A DNA stretch of 64,000 bases from Lichtheimia corymbifera B2541 (lineage: Eukaryota > Mucoromycota > Mucoromycetes > Mucorales > Lichtheimiaceae). The translations under genes were made by a program, and so were the position numbers. Shown here piece after piece: positions 21,041 to 35,417 of this stretch. The DNA lies in the NCBI GenBank assembly GCA_000697475.1, contig JNEU01000930.1, positions 22,271 through 86,270 on the forward strand. Reading direction: 5' to 3'. Every line of letters begins with the position of its first letter. The first letter of the stretch is position 1. The notes beneath the pieces were generated by a model. That model searched no databases. It was given only the letters and a program-made list of their open reading frames with translations, and had not been told where the DNA came from.

Positions 21041-21927
21041 TCCCAAACATAAGGACCATTTTCTGGCCAAGGGAAAAAGGAAACGATCGAGGTATTTGTA
21101 TCATCATCTCCTACCCAATTGATGTTTCCTGGTGCTTGCGGTAGTAATACAAGCTGCTGTAGCATTGCAATACCTGAGCACATGAATGTATAAAAAATAA
21201 AAGAATTGCCATCATGCATGCATCACAAAGACTCCACCGTAGAAACAAAGATCATTGTTGAGCGTAAAGACGAATGATTCATAGTGGTATACGCAAACAG
21301 GTAATTATGAACAACAAAAGAAAGCTGTGCCATATCCACATTCTTGCCAACATGTGCTTAGCCATGTGAATTGCTGTACGCATAAGAGGCACATGCTGCA
21401 TGTTTTGATAAATTAGGGTAATCACTATTACCCTGGGTCAGTCCTTTGGAGAGTGATGAGCTAGGCACAAGAACGTCCATTCTCATTATATCAACTTTGC
21501 TAACTACTTTCACATTTTCACACCCACTATATACACATGCTTTTGGAAACTTCGGATTTATTGCACTCGATGTTTTTATATTACAAAGGAAAAGGAATTA
21601 AGCAACGGGAATAAAAGGAGGCAGAGGATAACTTCAGAATAGATTCGCTTGATCATATTCAACGTTACAAGCCTATAGGACACCCACATGATACGACCAT
21701 GAATTAGCCCATGCAATGGTATAGCCTTGACTTCCCCATATGAATCCTAAAACGACCCAGGATGATGAGCAATGACGATGGTGACACCAAAGTGTGTATC
21801 GTGCAGTCGCCGCTTATTGAAATCGCAAAGGTGCGGAAGTCACAACGTGAACTATACTGGTTGGTAGGGAAGCTCCTCCATGTTTCAGACGTTGCTTGTT
21901 ACGTGACAAACGACCTTTTCGCTCGCC
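21041..21927. other. intergenic, about 890 nt
   Basis: Promoter region of AP-3 delta and 3' region of the homeodomain gene. No coding exon or structural RNA is recognised. Confidence 0.4.
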
Positions 21928-24900
21928 ATGTTCGAAAAGTCTCTCACCGACCTTATCCGAGGAATACGCGCCAACAAGAAGAACGAGCAAAAGTATATAC
22001 AAGTCTGCCTGCAAGAAATTCGGAATGAAGTCAAGTCGAACGACGTGGATGTGAAAGGAGTCGCCATTGCCAAGCTGACCTATGTATGTATGCATGCATC
22101 TGTTCAAGGCCCACCGACTTTAACAGTGTCCATTCAATAGCTTCAAATGCTTGGCTACGACATGTCCTGGGCGTCATTCCACGTAGTTGAAGTCATGTCA
22201 AGCCCGAAGTTTGTACATAAAAGGGCCGGCTATCTCGCAGCGTCGCAGTCGTTTCAACAGGATACGGATGTCCTCATGCTCACCACCAACCTTATCAAAA
22301 AGGTACGTGCGTGTTCATTCTTTGCAAAGGATAGCTCATTTAGTGTAACATCGATATAGGATTTGGCATCACCCTCTCCACTGGATATTGGTATTGCGAT
22401 CAACGGCTTATCCCATATTGTCACACCTGATCTTGCTCGCGATTTATGCCAAGACCTCGTTTCCATGCTGAATCATTCTCGGCCCTATATACGCAAAAAG
22501 GTGGTTCTGGTTCTGTACAAGGTGTTTCTGAGATTTCCCGAAGCACTACGACTCAGCTTTCCGAGATTGAGAGAGAAGTTAGAGGATCCTGATCCATGTA
22601 AGTGAATAACCTGGGAATGGTATTGTATATCCAACAGGATGAATAACGGTGATTGTAGCTGTCGTATCTGCCACTGTGAGTGTGATCTGTGAGCTCGCTC
22701 GTAAGAATCCTCGGAATTACTTGTCTCTGGCACCACAACTCTTTCGCTTGTTGACGACTTCATCCAACAATTGGATGCTTATCAAGATCATCAAAATGGT
22801 ATATGCACTTTTCTTTCTCGTATCATGAAGAACGGTTATCTAATTGCTCAAAGTAGTTTGCTTCATTGACACCATTAGAACCGCGCTTGATCAAAAAGTT
22901 ACTTCCACCGCTTATATCCTTGATCCAAACGACGCCAGCCATGTCTTTGCTCTATGAATGTATTCACACGGTGATCACAGGTGGTTTCCTCGAAGCTGCT
23001 GGTGACTCGGGTAACACGTTGGCAGCAACCTGTGTTAATCGCTTACGCCAGTTTTTGGAAGATCCCGATCAAAACTGTAAGTCAATTTATGAACACCGAT
23101 AGAGCATGCAACGAGTCTTTGTTAATGCAGTCGCCGTCAACTAGTGAAATACGTCGGACTTTTAGCCATGAGCCGCCTGCGATCCACTCATCCAAAATTG
23201 ATCGCTGAGAACAAGGATATCATTCTGGAATGTATTGACGATCAGGATTTCAGTATTCGTTTACGTGCACTTGATCTCGTCGTTGGAATGGTAAGTGGGA
23301 TCTTTATTGCTTGGATTTTTTGGGGGACAGTGGGATAACCTTTTCTATTTACAGGCGAGCAAGAAAACGCTTGTCGACATTGTCAAACGACTTATTGCAC
23401 ACCTTGTTCCTCCTGAACAAAATGACAACGCTGTATCTATTCACGAAGCACCCACCGTGTTGGATCCGATCTATCGCACAGACATCATCAATCGCATCAT
23501 CTATATTTGCAGTCAACATCAATACCGCAACATCACCAATTTCGAATGGTACATTACAGTCTTGGTTGGAATGGCATATGTTTCAGGCGTGAACGTGGGT
23601 GAAGTCCTGACGACCCAGTTGATGGATGTTGCTGTGCGAGTCAAGAGTGTGCGCCCATTTGCGGTGAAACAAATGGTAACTACCCACCAAAGTATAGCTG
23701 ACTTGTTATCTCACATCCTTTGGATAGTTCAATCTCTTATCGGATAAGCAACTTCTTCGTACTGCAAGAAAACGAGATAGCAATGTTGAAGTGCTTTCTG
23801 CTGCTGCTTGGATATGCGGTGAATACTGCAGGTAAGTAATTACATTTGTTATTAGAGATGATACCTTGCTTATGGCTAATGCAAATCCACAGCTATTTAG
23901 ATAGCATCCCAGCAACGTTGGAATGTCTTCTTACCCCCTATATGCTCGACTTGCCTGTTTCCGTACAATCGATCTATGTTCACACCATCATCAAGATTTA
24001 TGGCTTTTGGGTGCATGAGTTGGCTGATGAATGGAACGGAGAATTGCAACAAGAGTTTTTGAAGGTCACTGAGGTGATGAGGAGCAAAATCAGCATATTC
24101 GAAGGAAGCACGGATCTTGAAGTGAAGGAGAGGGTAAGTCGAAAACCTTAAAAGAAAGTCAGGAAGGAAGGAATAACACCTCTTTTAAAGGGATACAATG
24201 CAAGAGCTATATTTGATTTGGTGTTGAGATCTGTACCCCAAGAGGAAATCGGCATTGAATCACTGTCATTACTTCAAGGCTTTTCAAGGCTTTTCTCATT
24301 ATACGAGTTGAATCCGGTTGCTCCTAAAGCACAAAGGAAGGTCCCCATTCCAGAAGGTCTCGACTTGGATCAATACATCAATGAGCCTCTCCCCGACTTG
24401 GTATCAGACACAGATTCTGAAGATGCCGCTTCATCCTTTGATCCTGTCATCCCTACTCACACAAAGAAAAAGAAATCCAAAAAGAATGGCGCTGACTATG
24501 ACGATGAGGATATTGAAAAGGTAAAGAGGGTATACGGTAATTAATCCAATCGCTGATACTGATTCATTCGGTTTTAGCGACGCGCACTACGCTTGGAAGC
24601 AATCAAGCATGACCCCTATTACATTGCGTCCGACAAGCCGAAGAGGGATGAGGACAAGCTGTTGGATGTTGAAGATATCGATTCGATTCCAGTTGTCAAG
24701 TTATCAATGGACGATTTTGATGAGAACAAGAAGCATCGCAAGAAAAAGTCAAAGAAATCAAGAAAGGCTCGCATGCCATTACCAGCACCACCTGTCTATG
24801 CACCAGAAGAGATGCCAGATAATGCAGTGCAAAGTGACCAAGAAGAGGATAACAACACTCGTCGTAACGCCAATGACAACGCTACATCATCACCCATTCG

Positions 24901-26246
24901 AGAAGGAAGACGGGACATTTTCGCTTACGACGACACAGTATTAAACTCGGTTGACCTTTCAGTCCCTGTGGGCGAAGAAGAGCAACTTCCACAAATGACG
25001 GCCTATTTGACCCCTGAAGAAGTGCGTCGACAAGAAGAAGTAAAGATGCGAACCGAAAGGAAGCAATCACGTAAACAAGCAAGCTCTCGACAACGTGTAA
25101 GTATATTCCTGCCTTTGAAGGTTGAACCACCCCACTCACATGCTGTGATAGACCTCCGATGATACCCAAAAGAAGAAGAAAAAGAAGAAAAAGAGCAGCA
25201 AAAAGTCTTCAAAAGCCGCAAAACAGGTTGGTTGATTCTCAACATGATAGTATTCTCAAGATTCACTCATCTAATTTACATAGGAGGAAGTGGAACCATC
25301 CCACACTGCTGCTGATTTGCCATCTGCTACTGAGATAATGAACCAAGAAGAACAAATGAGCAAGACACATATTCTCTATGAGGATGATGCTATTGTTTTG
25401 GTAAGCTCGAACACAAGGATGACTACTTTTATAGCTAACCTGTAGTTTAGTCTTACAACGTAGTATTGGATACGGAGAAAGAGGGTGACGATCCTATGAT
25501 CAGCGTGAAATTCTCGGTGTCAAACAAGAGCAAGGAATCAACCATTTCGAATCTGTGTATATCTTCTCCTCAGTCGCTTGACTTTAGGCCAGTGGATCAT
25601 ACGGAATCGGAGACGCTATCCATTGGTGATGAGCATGAGCTATCGCTTGAGGAAACACTGCACATAACGGGTCGATTTGTGATGCTTGGTGATATGCGGC
25701 GTGATTTACATATATCCTGTGATTTGCAATATCGTGTAGAGGTACGTATGAAAATGGTGTGAAAATAGAAGCATATAACCGTGTACTCATAAGCATTGGC
25801 TTTTGTAGGACTCATCCATGGTGACAATGTCTGATCTACATATCCCTATCAGACCTAGCGTTTTCCTTGTTGTCAACCAGCCTGGAATCGATCCCTCCCA
25901 ATTTGCAGCCTTACTGGAAAATCATGGAGAACAATTTGACTATCGTGACACAGCACAACTCAAAATCCAAAACACAAGGGATATCTCAACGGATCAAGCA
26001 CCAATTGAACTCTTGGGCGACATTTCTAGGAGCATCCGACTACAGGTTGTGGAAGTGGTGCCTGGTGCTGCATCCCTTTATGGCAAGAGTGTCACAGACG
26101 TCCAAGTGGCAGGATTATTAAAGTACACGATTCCATCAGGAACGGAGGACAATACGATCAACGTTACGATAGATCTAAAGTGTACGGATGACGGTTTCTT
26201 GGAAGCACTTATCGATGAGATATCATCCCTTGAAGTTAATCACTAG
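21928..26246 (+). CDS. APL5: AP-3 adaptor complex subunit delta
   Basis: A large gene with about a dozen or more exons; the first are 21928-22083, 22141-22302 and 22360-22597. It begins MFEKSLTDLIRGIRANKKNE, the conserved delta-adaptin start. The HEAT-like adaptin trunk follows: LQMLGYDMSWASFHVVEVMS, KRAGYLAASQSF, DLASPSPLDIGIAINGLSHI, RPYIRKKVVLVLYKVFLRFP and KYVGLLAMSRL. After the trunk comes a charged hinge rich in Lys/Glu/Asp (KKHRKKKSKKSRKARM). A C-terminal ear-like region ends SSLEVNH. AP-3 sorts cargo from endosome or Golgi to vacuole/lysosome-related organelles. The Asp-Leu-Asp-rich segment before the hinge (DLDQYINEPLPDLVSDTDSE) is typical of delta adaptins. Exact exon limits in the hinge are less certain. 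Confidence 0.9.
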
Positions 26247-26929
26247 ATAGTTTGCCCAATAGCCCTTACTTTTACTTTTGATAAAACTGCCATTTATACT
26301 AAACATTCTAAGGCTTTTCAGCATGATCCATTTGTGGCAATGATTGCCTTGATACTTCGCTACAGTAATCATAATTGAGGATGGGGGAAATCAATACTGT
26401 ATATGGAGACCAACTGAGGACATGTAGATGAAAAATGGGTTATTATCCATATGAACTGGATTTGCAGCTTATTATGGTATCCTCATTGGAACTTTGGATG
26501 TCACGTTTATAGCAGACCTAAATGACTTGCATCAGCTATGCGCTTTCATTAACGTGTCCTAGTTCGCATGGCAACATACAATGTGCAGGAAAGATTCTGT
26601 AACGCTCCGTCAGCAACATCCTCCTTATACAAGGCTTCCGAGATGGAAGTTCCCCTGAGGATCGAAAGGTCGTAGTTGAAGAGTTTCTTCGAAACTTGAG
26701 TATTCTTTACTCATGGCCAAGTGTATGATCCGTTGTGGTTGGCTTGAATTGATCTCTTGACTCTGGAGTTTATTGTTAATGAGTAATCATTGGTGCAGCC
26801 TTCTATAGCGAAAGGAGCTATTATGCACCATCCGCCTGCAGCTTGGACACTTCAATTCATGCCCTCCTGCTTCGTTACACAAACAAATCTTCTGCATATT
26901 TGGCTTTAGTGTTATGCAGGCGATTAGCA
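26247..26929. other. intergenic, about 680 nt, before repeat island
   Basis: Downstream of AP-3 delta. No gene is recognised. It grades into the palindromic repeats that begin near 26930. Confidence 0.4.
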
Positions 26930-27665
26930 ATGGAAAAAGATCACTTTTCATATACCATCTCGCTTACAGCGGCTGTAAGCGTGGTGCTATATGACAAGTG
27001 GTCTTTGTTGATTGTCAAGTAGCTAGATCCTAATAGAGCCAAAGATCCAGAGAGGCGTGTTTGTGTACCTGAGCTAAAAAAGCCGGGACTTCAGAGACAA
27101 TGCATGGCAGGTACGCAAACGTCATTTCCAATGCATACATTGGCAGTTAACATGTGCTTTTTCTCATTCCCAATTTTTGTCCAATCCACTTGATGGGGAT
27201 GATGCGCCTGCTCCAGACATTCATCTCCATCATTCAACTTTCTTGATCCGTGCTGATTTCACTGAGTTACGCTCAAACAAAGAGCATATCAGCCCATACA
27301 TGATGCAGCATGCACTATCCACCTCAACTGATGTTTCTTTATTTGAGCGTAACTCAGCCAAATCAGCTCGGATCACGACAATTGAACCACGGAAATACTT
27401 GACTAGAGCAGGCGCATCATCCCCATCAAGTGGGTTGGGCAAAAGCTGGAACGGAAAAGAAGTGCATGTTAGCTGCCAATGTATGACCGTTATTGAATCG
27501 TCCATTAAATATTATGCATTCGCCCTTTCTGTTCACCGCAACCAAATGTTCTACACAATGACGCCCCTCTGCATCTTTGGCTCTATTAGGGTCTAGCTAC
27601 TTGACAATTAACAAAGACCACTTGTCATATAGCGTCATGCTTTCAGCATATGTAAAAACGTAAAA
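26930..27665. repeat. nested palindromic (foldback) element
   Basis: The outer arms around 26985-27050 and 27570-27632 are reverse complements (gctatatgacaagtggtctt on the left matches aagaccacttgtcatatagc on the right). Inner arms are also reverse complements. Near 27190, cacttgatggggatgatgcg pairs with cgcatcatccccatcaagtg near 27420. Around 27258-27287 and 27334-27363, gagttacgctcaaa pairs with tttgagcgtaactc. The whole block could fold into one long imperfect hairpin. The outer arm sequence recurs throughout 58.3-63.4 kb. Confidence 0.8.
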
Positions 27666-27838
27666 GTGCCTGTATCTCTAAACTTTACAATGAAACGTGG
27701 GGTCTTCAATCGAACAAAGTTGCTCGTCCGGGTGAAGCGCACCTTGGGTGCAAGTTTCACGATCAACCTCGCCGATCCCAGATTCACCCAATGTCACCAC
27801 GAGCCAAAGTTGAAAAAAAATTCAAGAGGTCGACCTAT
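27600..27838 (+). repeat. left arm of a foldback element, right arm missing
   Basis: This sequence matches the left arm of the hairpin elements at 61.1-61.3 and 62.8-63.0 kb, including aatcgaacaaagttgctcg and gcgcaccttgggtgcaag. It stops at aagaggtcgacct, the hairpin-loop position in the complete copies. The expected mirror arm is absent, and the minisatellite begins here instead. Confidence 0.75.
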
Positions 27839-28830
27839 CAACAGGTTCACTTTGCCTATCAACCGGTCCACTTTGCCTTCAACTGGTCCACTTTTTCTGT
27901 GTAACCGGTCCCCTTTTGCCTATCACCTGGTCCACTTTTGCCTTCAACTGGTTCGCTCTTTCCTATCAACCGGTCCACTTTTTCTGCGTAACCGGTCCAC
28001 TTTGCCTTCAACTGGTCCACTTTTTCTGTGTAACCGGTCCCCTTTGCCTATCACCTGGTCCTTTTTCTGCGTAACCGATCCACTTTTTCTGCGTAACCGG
28101 TCCACTTTTTCCTATCAACAGGTCCACTTTGCATCCAACCGGTCCACTTTGCATCCAACCGTCCACTTTTTCCTATCAGCTGGTCCACTTTTTCTGCGTA
28201 ACCGATCCACTTTTTCTGCGTAACCGGTCCACTTTTTCCTATCAACAGGTCCACTTTGCATCCAACCGGTCCACTTTGCATCCAACCGTCCACTTTTTCC
28301 TATCAGCTGGTCCACTTTTTCTGCGTAACCGATCCACTTTTTCTGCGTAACCGGTCCACTTTTTCCTATCAACAGGTCCACTTTGCATCCAACCGGTCCA
28401 CTTTGCATCCAACCGTCCACTTTTTCCTATCAGCTGGTCCACTTTTTCTGCGTAACCGATCCACTTTTTCTGCGTAACCGGTCCACTTTTTCCTATCAAC
28501 AGGTCCACTTTGCATCCAACCGGTCCACTTTGCATCCAACCGTCCACTTTTTCCTATCAGCTGGTCCACTTTTTCTGCGTAACCGATCCACTTTTTCTGC
28601 GTAACCGGTCCACTTTTTCCTATCAACAGGTCCACTTTGCATCCAACCGGTCCACTTTGCATCCAACCGTCCACTTTTTCCTATCAGCTGGTCCACTTTT
28701 TCTGTAATCGGTCCACTGTTTTCTTTCATCGGATCCCTTTTTTCTGCGTAATCGGTTCACATTTGCCCTCACCCGGTCCACCATTTCATTTAAATGGTCC
28801 ACTTTTCTGTGTAACCGGTCCAGCGACAGC
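27838..28830 (+). repeat. minisatellite with a 127-bp higher-order unit
   Basis: Roughly 1 kb is built of variants of a 20-22 bp motif (ggtccactttttctgcgtaa). Between about 28109 and 28700 the variants are organised in a 127-bp higher-order unit. Five near-identical copies of tcctatcaacaggtccactt start near 28109, 28236, 28363, 28490 and 28617. Flanking motifs are more diverged (27840-28100 and 28700-28830). The near identity of the central units implies recent expansion or homogenisation. Open frames across the array exist only because of its periodic composition. Confidence 0.92.
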
Positions 28831-28959
28831 TCTTTACTCATTTGCACAATCGTCATCATGCATCTTGCCATCATTCATATTTTGTATGTACCCGTTGCTG
28901 TCCACCATAAATGTTCTGTTTGTTCAGCATCTTCTATGCTTCCTTGACCTTCTTGTGTT

Positions 28960-29870
28960 CATGAGAAGCGACATCAGAGCAGTCTCCTCTCGCGTGTCTG
29001 ATGTTATCACCTTGAACCCGGGATCTTTCTAGTGTACGTCTTAATGACAACAATCCGCCAGCATCCTTTGCACAACCCATTCAACATACTGGTATAAGGT
29101 TGATGATGTCTCCATTAAAGATCTGGATCTCTTTTCGTAAAGGAAGCTGCTTTCCATTCAACAAGGACGGGTTGGGAGCGAGCTACTGGTACGCGGTTAG
29201 AGCCTTTGCGTGCACGACTTGTGTAACTATTACATACCCTCTCGATAAAACATCGACCATCCTCCAGTAAACTTATACGCACTATTCAATGTCCAAAGAC
29301 GCGTTGATGATGCATGATATCGATAGCCCAAGTTGCTCTGCCTTGCTTCCTGCTGACATGGGGATTGAGTATTTCAAGGTCATTCGGATTCCCTCGCCCA
29401 AGTAAAAAAGGTTCCTCTTCATGGAGAATGATCTGGTGTCCATTGCGTAGGTCAATTAGCGAAGCCATGGTATAAAGTGGGAGAGAGCCTTTTGCGGAAG
29501 TGGAAGAGTGGGTTGGATCCTAAATTTGTGGATAGAGAGAGAGAATCCAACGGCAACAGCCAACAGCAAAATCAATGCTGGATGATGTACTACCTGGTGA
29601 AGACATCCCTTATCACATGATGCTATGTAGTGATGTTGTCCACGCAACAAGATACAGTAAAATGATGGCAGCCAATTCGTGCACGGACCTCGTTGACTTT
29701 AGCATTGCAAAAGTGGTGGGATGGCGTGTCGCTTCTTGCGGGGTCATATCTTCTCCTATCATGGATCGATGTAAGATAACTACATCCGTATCTCAAGTAA
29801 TAAACTGCCTTCTTCCGATTTATGCGCTTCTCTGTACATTCGACCTTTATTGTATAACTTGATGATGATT
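28960..29870 (-). pseudogene. FHA-domain gene, decayed copy 1
   Basis: Minus-strand sequence from 29468 encodes MASLIDLRNGHQIILHEEEP, then FLLGRGNPNDLEILNPHVSR and KQGRATWAIDIMHHQRV. LGRG...NPHVSRKQ is the phosphothreonine-binding core of FHA domains of the aprataxin/PNKP-like type. Shortly after that the frame breaks (FGH then stop), while copy 2 keeps the following segment in frame. Homology to copy 2 (54365-55497) extends through the presumed promoter up to about 29870 and downstream to about 28960. No intact protein can be read, so both copies are treated as pseudogenes. Confidence 0.7.
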
Positions 29871-30376
29871 TAAAGAACAGAGCTGAGATTATGAATGACG
29901 CAATAATCGCAGTACAGTGCTTTACGTTTCGAAAATGCAGATGTTGGGGGCGGGGCGGAAACATGATACAGCTTCAAGATCTGCTATACGAATTCAAGTA
30001 GCTTACTAAATTCGTTTAGGTTCTCGATACAAATATTGATCTAGCACTACGCACAGATTTTGATCTGTCAATACAATCTCCATAATGAGCCCAATACAGA
30101 TCATTAATGAAACCCTGATGAAGATGGTGGTCATACCGATGTTTTGAGCATCATTAGAAATCATCGACCTAAATATGACACCGCCTGCAAAAGATTATTG
30201 CACCTGCTGCATAACAAGCTATGATCATGAAGACCTGTTTATTTAATACGATTACGTGATGCTGAAGCTCTAATTTAGAAATGAAGTAACTACGTGGATA
30301 TGTCCAGTAAAGAATGCCATCACAGATCTTGTTAAAGGATGGCGATATAGCTTGAACGAATTGCCATCTGTCACAA
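29871..30376. other. intergenic, about 500 nt
   Basis: A G-rich patch (gttgggggcggggcgg) lies near 29943. No gene is recognised. Confidence 0.4.
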
Positions 30377-30601
30377 TTATGCCTGTTTTCCAGCATCCTC
30401 GAGCGATTTGTATGAGCAGTACTTGTCTGGATTATTCTTCATCGCACGCTTGGTAACCAATATTGGGTCAGTGGGATCATGCCGATAGCAAAGTTCTAGG
30501 TCTTTCATTTCATCCAACCATTTCTGAAGCCTTGCAACGTTATCATCGTTGTACTCCTCGCAATGGAACATGCAGAGAGCTTGCTGCTTTGTTATGTCCA
30601 T
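30377..30601 (-). CDS. small hypothetical protein (74 aa)
   Basis: A single uninterrupted frame begins MDITKQQALCMFHCEEYNDD and ends SLEDAGKQA. Composition is protein-like: charged, amphipathic, with two tryptophan/leucine-containing helices suggested by NVARLQKWLDEMKDLELCY. No family is recognised. It lies head-to-head with the AAA ATPase gene, sharing a 374-nt divergent upstream region. It could be a real small gene or a chance frame. Confidence 0.35.
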   Translation of the reverse strand: MDITKQQALCMFHCEEYNDDNVARLQKWLDEMKDLELCYRHDPTDPILVTKRAMKNNPDKYCSYKSLEDAGKQA

Positions 30602-30975
30602 CTTTTAAGCAGCAAAAAGTTCGGGAAGTCAGATATTGCTGAAGTTAAGAAAAGCTTAATCCTGGTGTAGTGAAGGGGAAACTGAAAAGCGCATAACCAC
30701 TGGGCTGCACTGCTGTTAAATTTAAAGCAACGCTTCTCATCCAATCACATTGTGGGGGTCAGCTATAATGAATATGGGTTGCGCTAATGAGTCTTAACCA
30801 AGAACGCAAGAGATCGTCAAGCAGGATAGTGAGAGTAGCAGGGTAGAAGGTGTTCTTTTAAGCATAAAGATTGTACTGTCATGGCAATGAAATTGAGTAA
30901 TAATAATATTGTCCCAGGAGCAACGTCAAGGATGAAATTTACCATCCTCTCCTTTTCAAAAGCAGCCGCACTTTA
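30602..30975. other. divergent upstream region, 374 nt
   Basis: Contains TATA-like and CCAAT-like (ccaatcacattg near 30740) sequences between the 74-codon ORF and the AAA ATPase gene. No exon is seen. Confidence 0.35.
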
Positions 30976-33854
<2,879 letters not shown>

Positions 33855-33893
33855 AATTTTACCAATGGAGATGATGCACTACTACTGCTACTA

Positions 33894-35171
33894 CTACGAT
33901 TTGGATGCGTGATTGATATTAATGATTTCAGTGTCTGGATAAATGAGATTTGTGCAATTGCGGCAACGAGCCATCGAAAGAGCCTCTAGCCCTTGTAATT
34001 CTCGAACGTGTTCATCTCGGCTATTGCGTGATAGTGTGCTTCCGATATCACTTTGCATTGTTTTCGAGATCATCTGGTCGTTTTCATTGGACTTGGCTTT
34101 GTCGCGTTTGAATTGCTTGATTAAAAGATAGCCTGTAATTACCCCTGTGATGGTATGATTAGGCAAGCTAATGATGGTGGATAATGAAAAAGAGCACTTA
34201 CAATCAAATGAATACAAGTCAGCTGATAAACCACCCATCGCTTTGCATGCAATCAGGATACCAGTGACAATATTGGAAGCAATGACACCCACTCTGTAAT
34301 ATTATATATAGTTGCGTTAGCCAGCAGGTCATTCACAGTGATATCGATCGATACGTACGAAAATATGGTGCCGCTCGCTAACAATGACTTGTGCAAGCTG
34401 TTTCCGAATAGGCGATAGTGGCGATAGATCACCATTAAAAAAGCGACTGATAAGAACGCATTGCTTGCAATATCCAATCCAAGCTTTGCAATGGCTGGCC
34501 ATTCGACTAGTTTGCACAAGAATAGCATGTTACTTTTTTTTTGTCATTTTTGTATCACACAAAGAGCCCTTTTTGACTTACGGTTTTCCATCTACCAAGA
34601 TATTATTAAGTGATACAATCTTTATGCCACTGGAGAAAAAGAAAGACTTACCAAGCAATTTCCTATGGAGTCTCTGTAGGACGGTACTTTTCCCAATGTT
34701 GCATAAAGAAAGATCAAAGCAAGATAACCGCAATTGATAAAGGAGCCCACCCAGAGCAGCCATTTTGCATGGTCATAGCATATATAGGCCTTGTACAAAA
34801 GGATACTCTGTATACAGCATCCTCCAAGGTTGACAGCAATGATAGATACCCAATATCGCTATAAAAGAGAGAGAGAAGGTTACAAACATCAGTTATCAAC
34901 AACAACGAGCTTGCTCACTTACCACATCACAGCTCAAGTCTGCTAATGGATTGAGTAAGCTACTCAATATCACAATAAATGCTAGGAGAACTTCAGCCAA
35001 AACGGCAAAATGGAGCAGTTTTCTAGATCTGTGGACCAGGGTTATGGCATTCAAGATTTGCCATATGACACAAGTGAGACAAATACTCATATACACCAAA
35101 GTATATGCAGCGGCACGGTCTTTTGGCTGTGGGTTGCTGTTGTTAATATTGGGGTCCATGAAAGATAACAA
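33894..35171 (-). CDS. predicted seven-transmembrane-type membrane protein
   Basis: A multi-exon minus-strand gene, possibly starting at MLSFMDPNINNSNPQP. Hydrophobic segments are spread over the exons: YTLVYMSICLTCVIWQILNA, FAVLAEVLLAFIVILSSLL, a span around 34700-34860, LDIASNAFLSVAFLMVIYRH, and ASNIVTGILIACKAM with a further span near 34140 (ITGVITGYLLI). The C-terminal 60 residues are cytoplasmic-like, with RNSRDEHVRELQGLEALSMA and CRNCTNL. The layout suggests about seven membrane passes, but no GPCR motif is recognised. It may belong to an uncharacterised fungal 7TM group. Exon borders between 34300 and 34900 are approximate. Confidence 0.55.
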
Positions 35172-35227
35172 AAGATAAAGAGCATAATGGATGATTCAAA
35201 TGAATGAGCTTTATATGTAGGTGCGTT

Positions 35228-35270
35228 ATACTATTGACAGGAGGAGGAGGAGGAGCAGCAGGAGGTAGTT
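35228..35270 (+). repeat. GGA-rich microsatellite
   Basis: Tract gaggaggaggaggagcagca within the short region between the 7TM-like gene and the divergent MCT1 gene. Confidence 0.7.
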
Positions 35271-35417
35271 AATTCATGCATCTACTCTTGGGTGGCGTAC
35301 TCTTTTGTTCGCCTGATATGGAAATGGCTGGTCGACCTGGGTGAGAGAGTATCCCTTGCCAACCTTGTGTGCGTGTGTGTGACACGAGAGCCCTGCTATC
35401 GTTGTTTTTGCCCTTCC

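Noticed and set aside
27838..28830. Possible CRISPR-like array
   Set aside because: Motifs are directly adjacent with no unique spacers of constant length, and the genome is eukaryotic.
27666..28874. Several 60-185 codon frames on both strands
   Set aside because: They read through the periodic minisatellite; the 127-bp unit is not a multiple of three and the peptides are low complexity.
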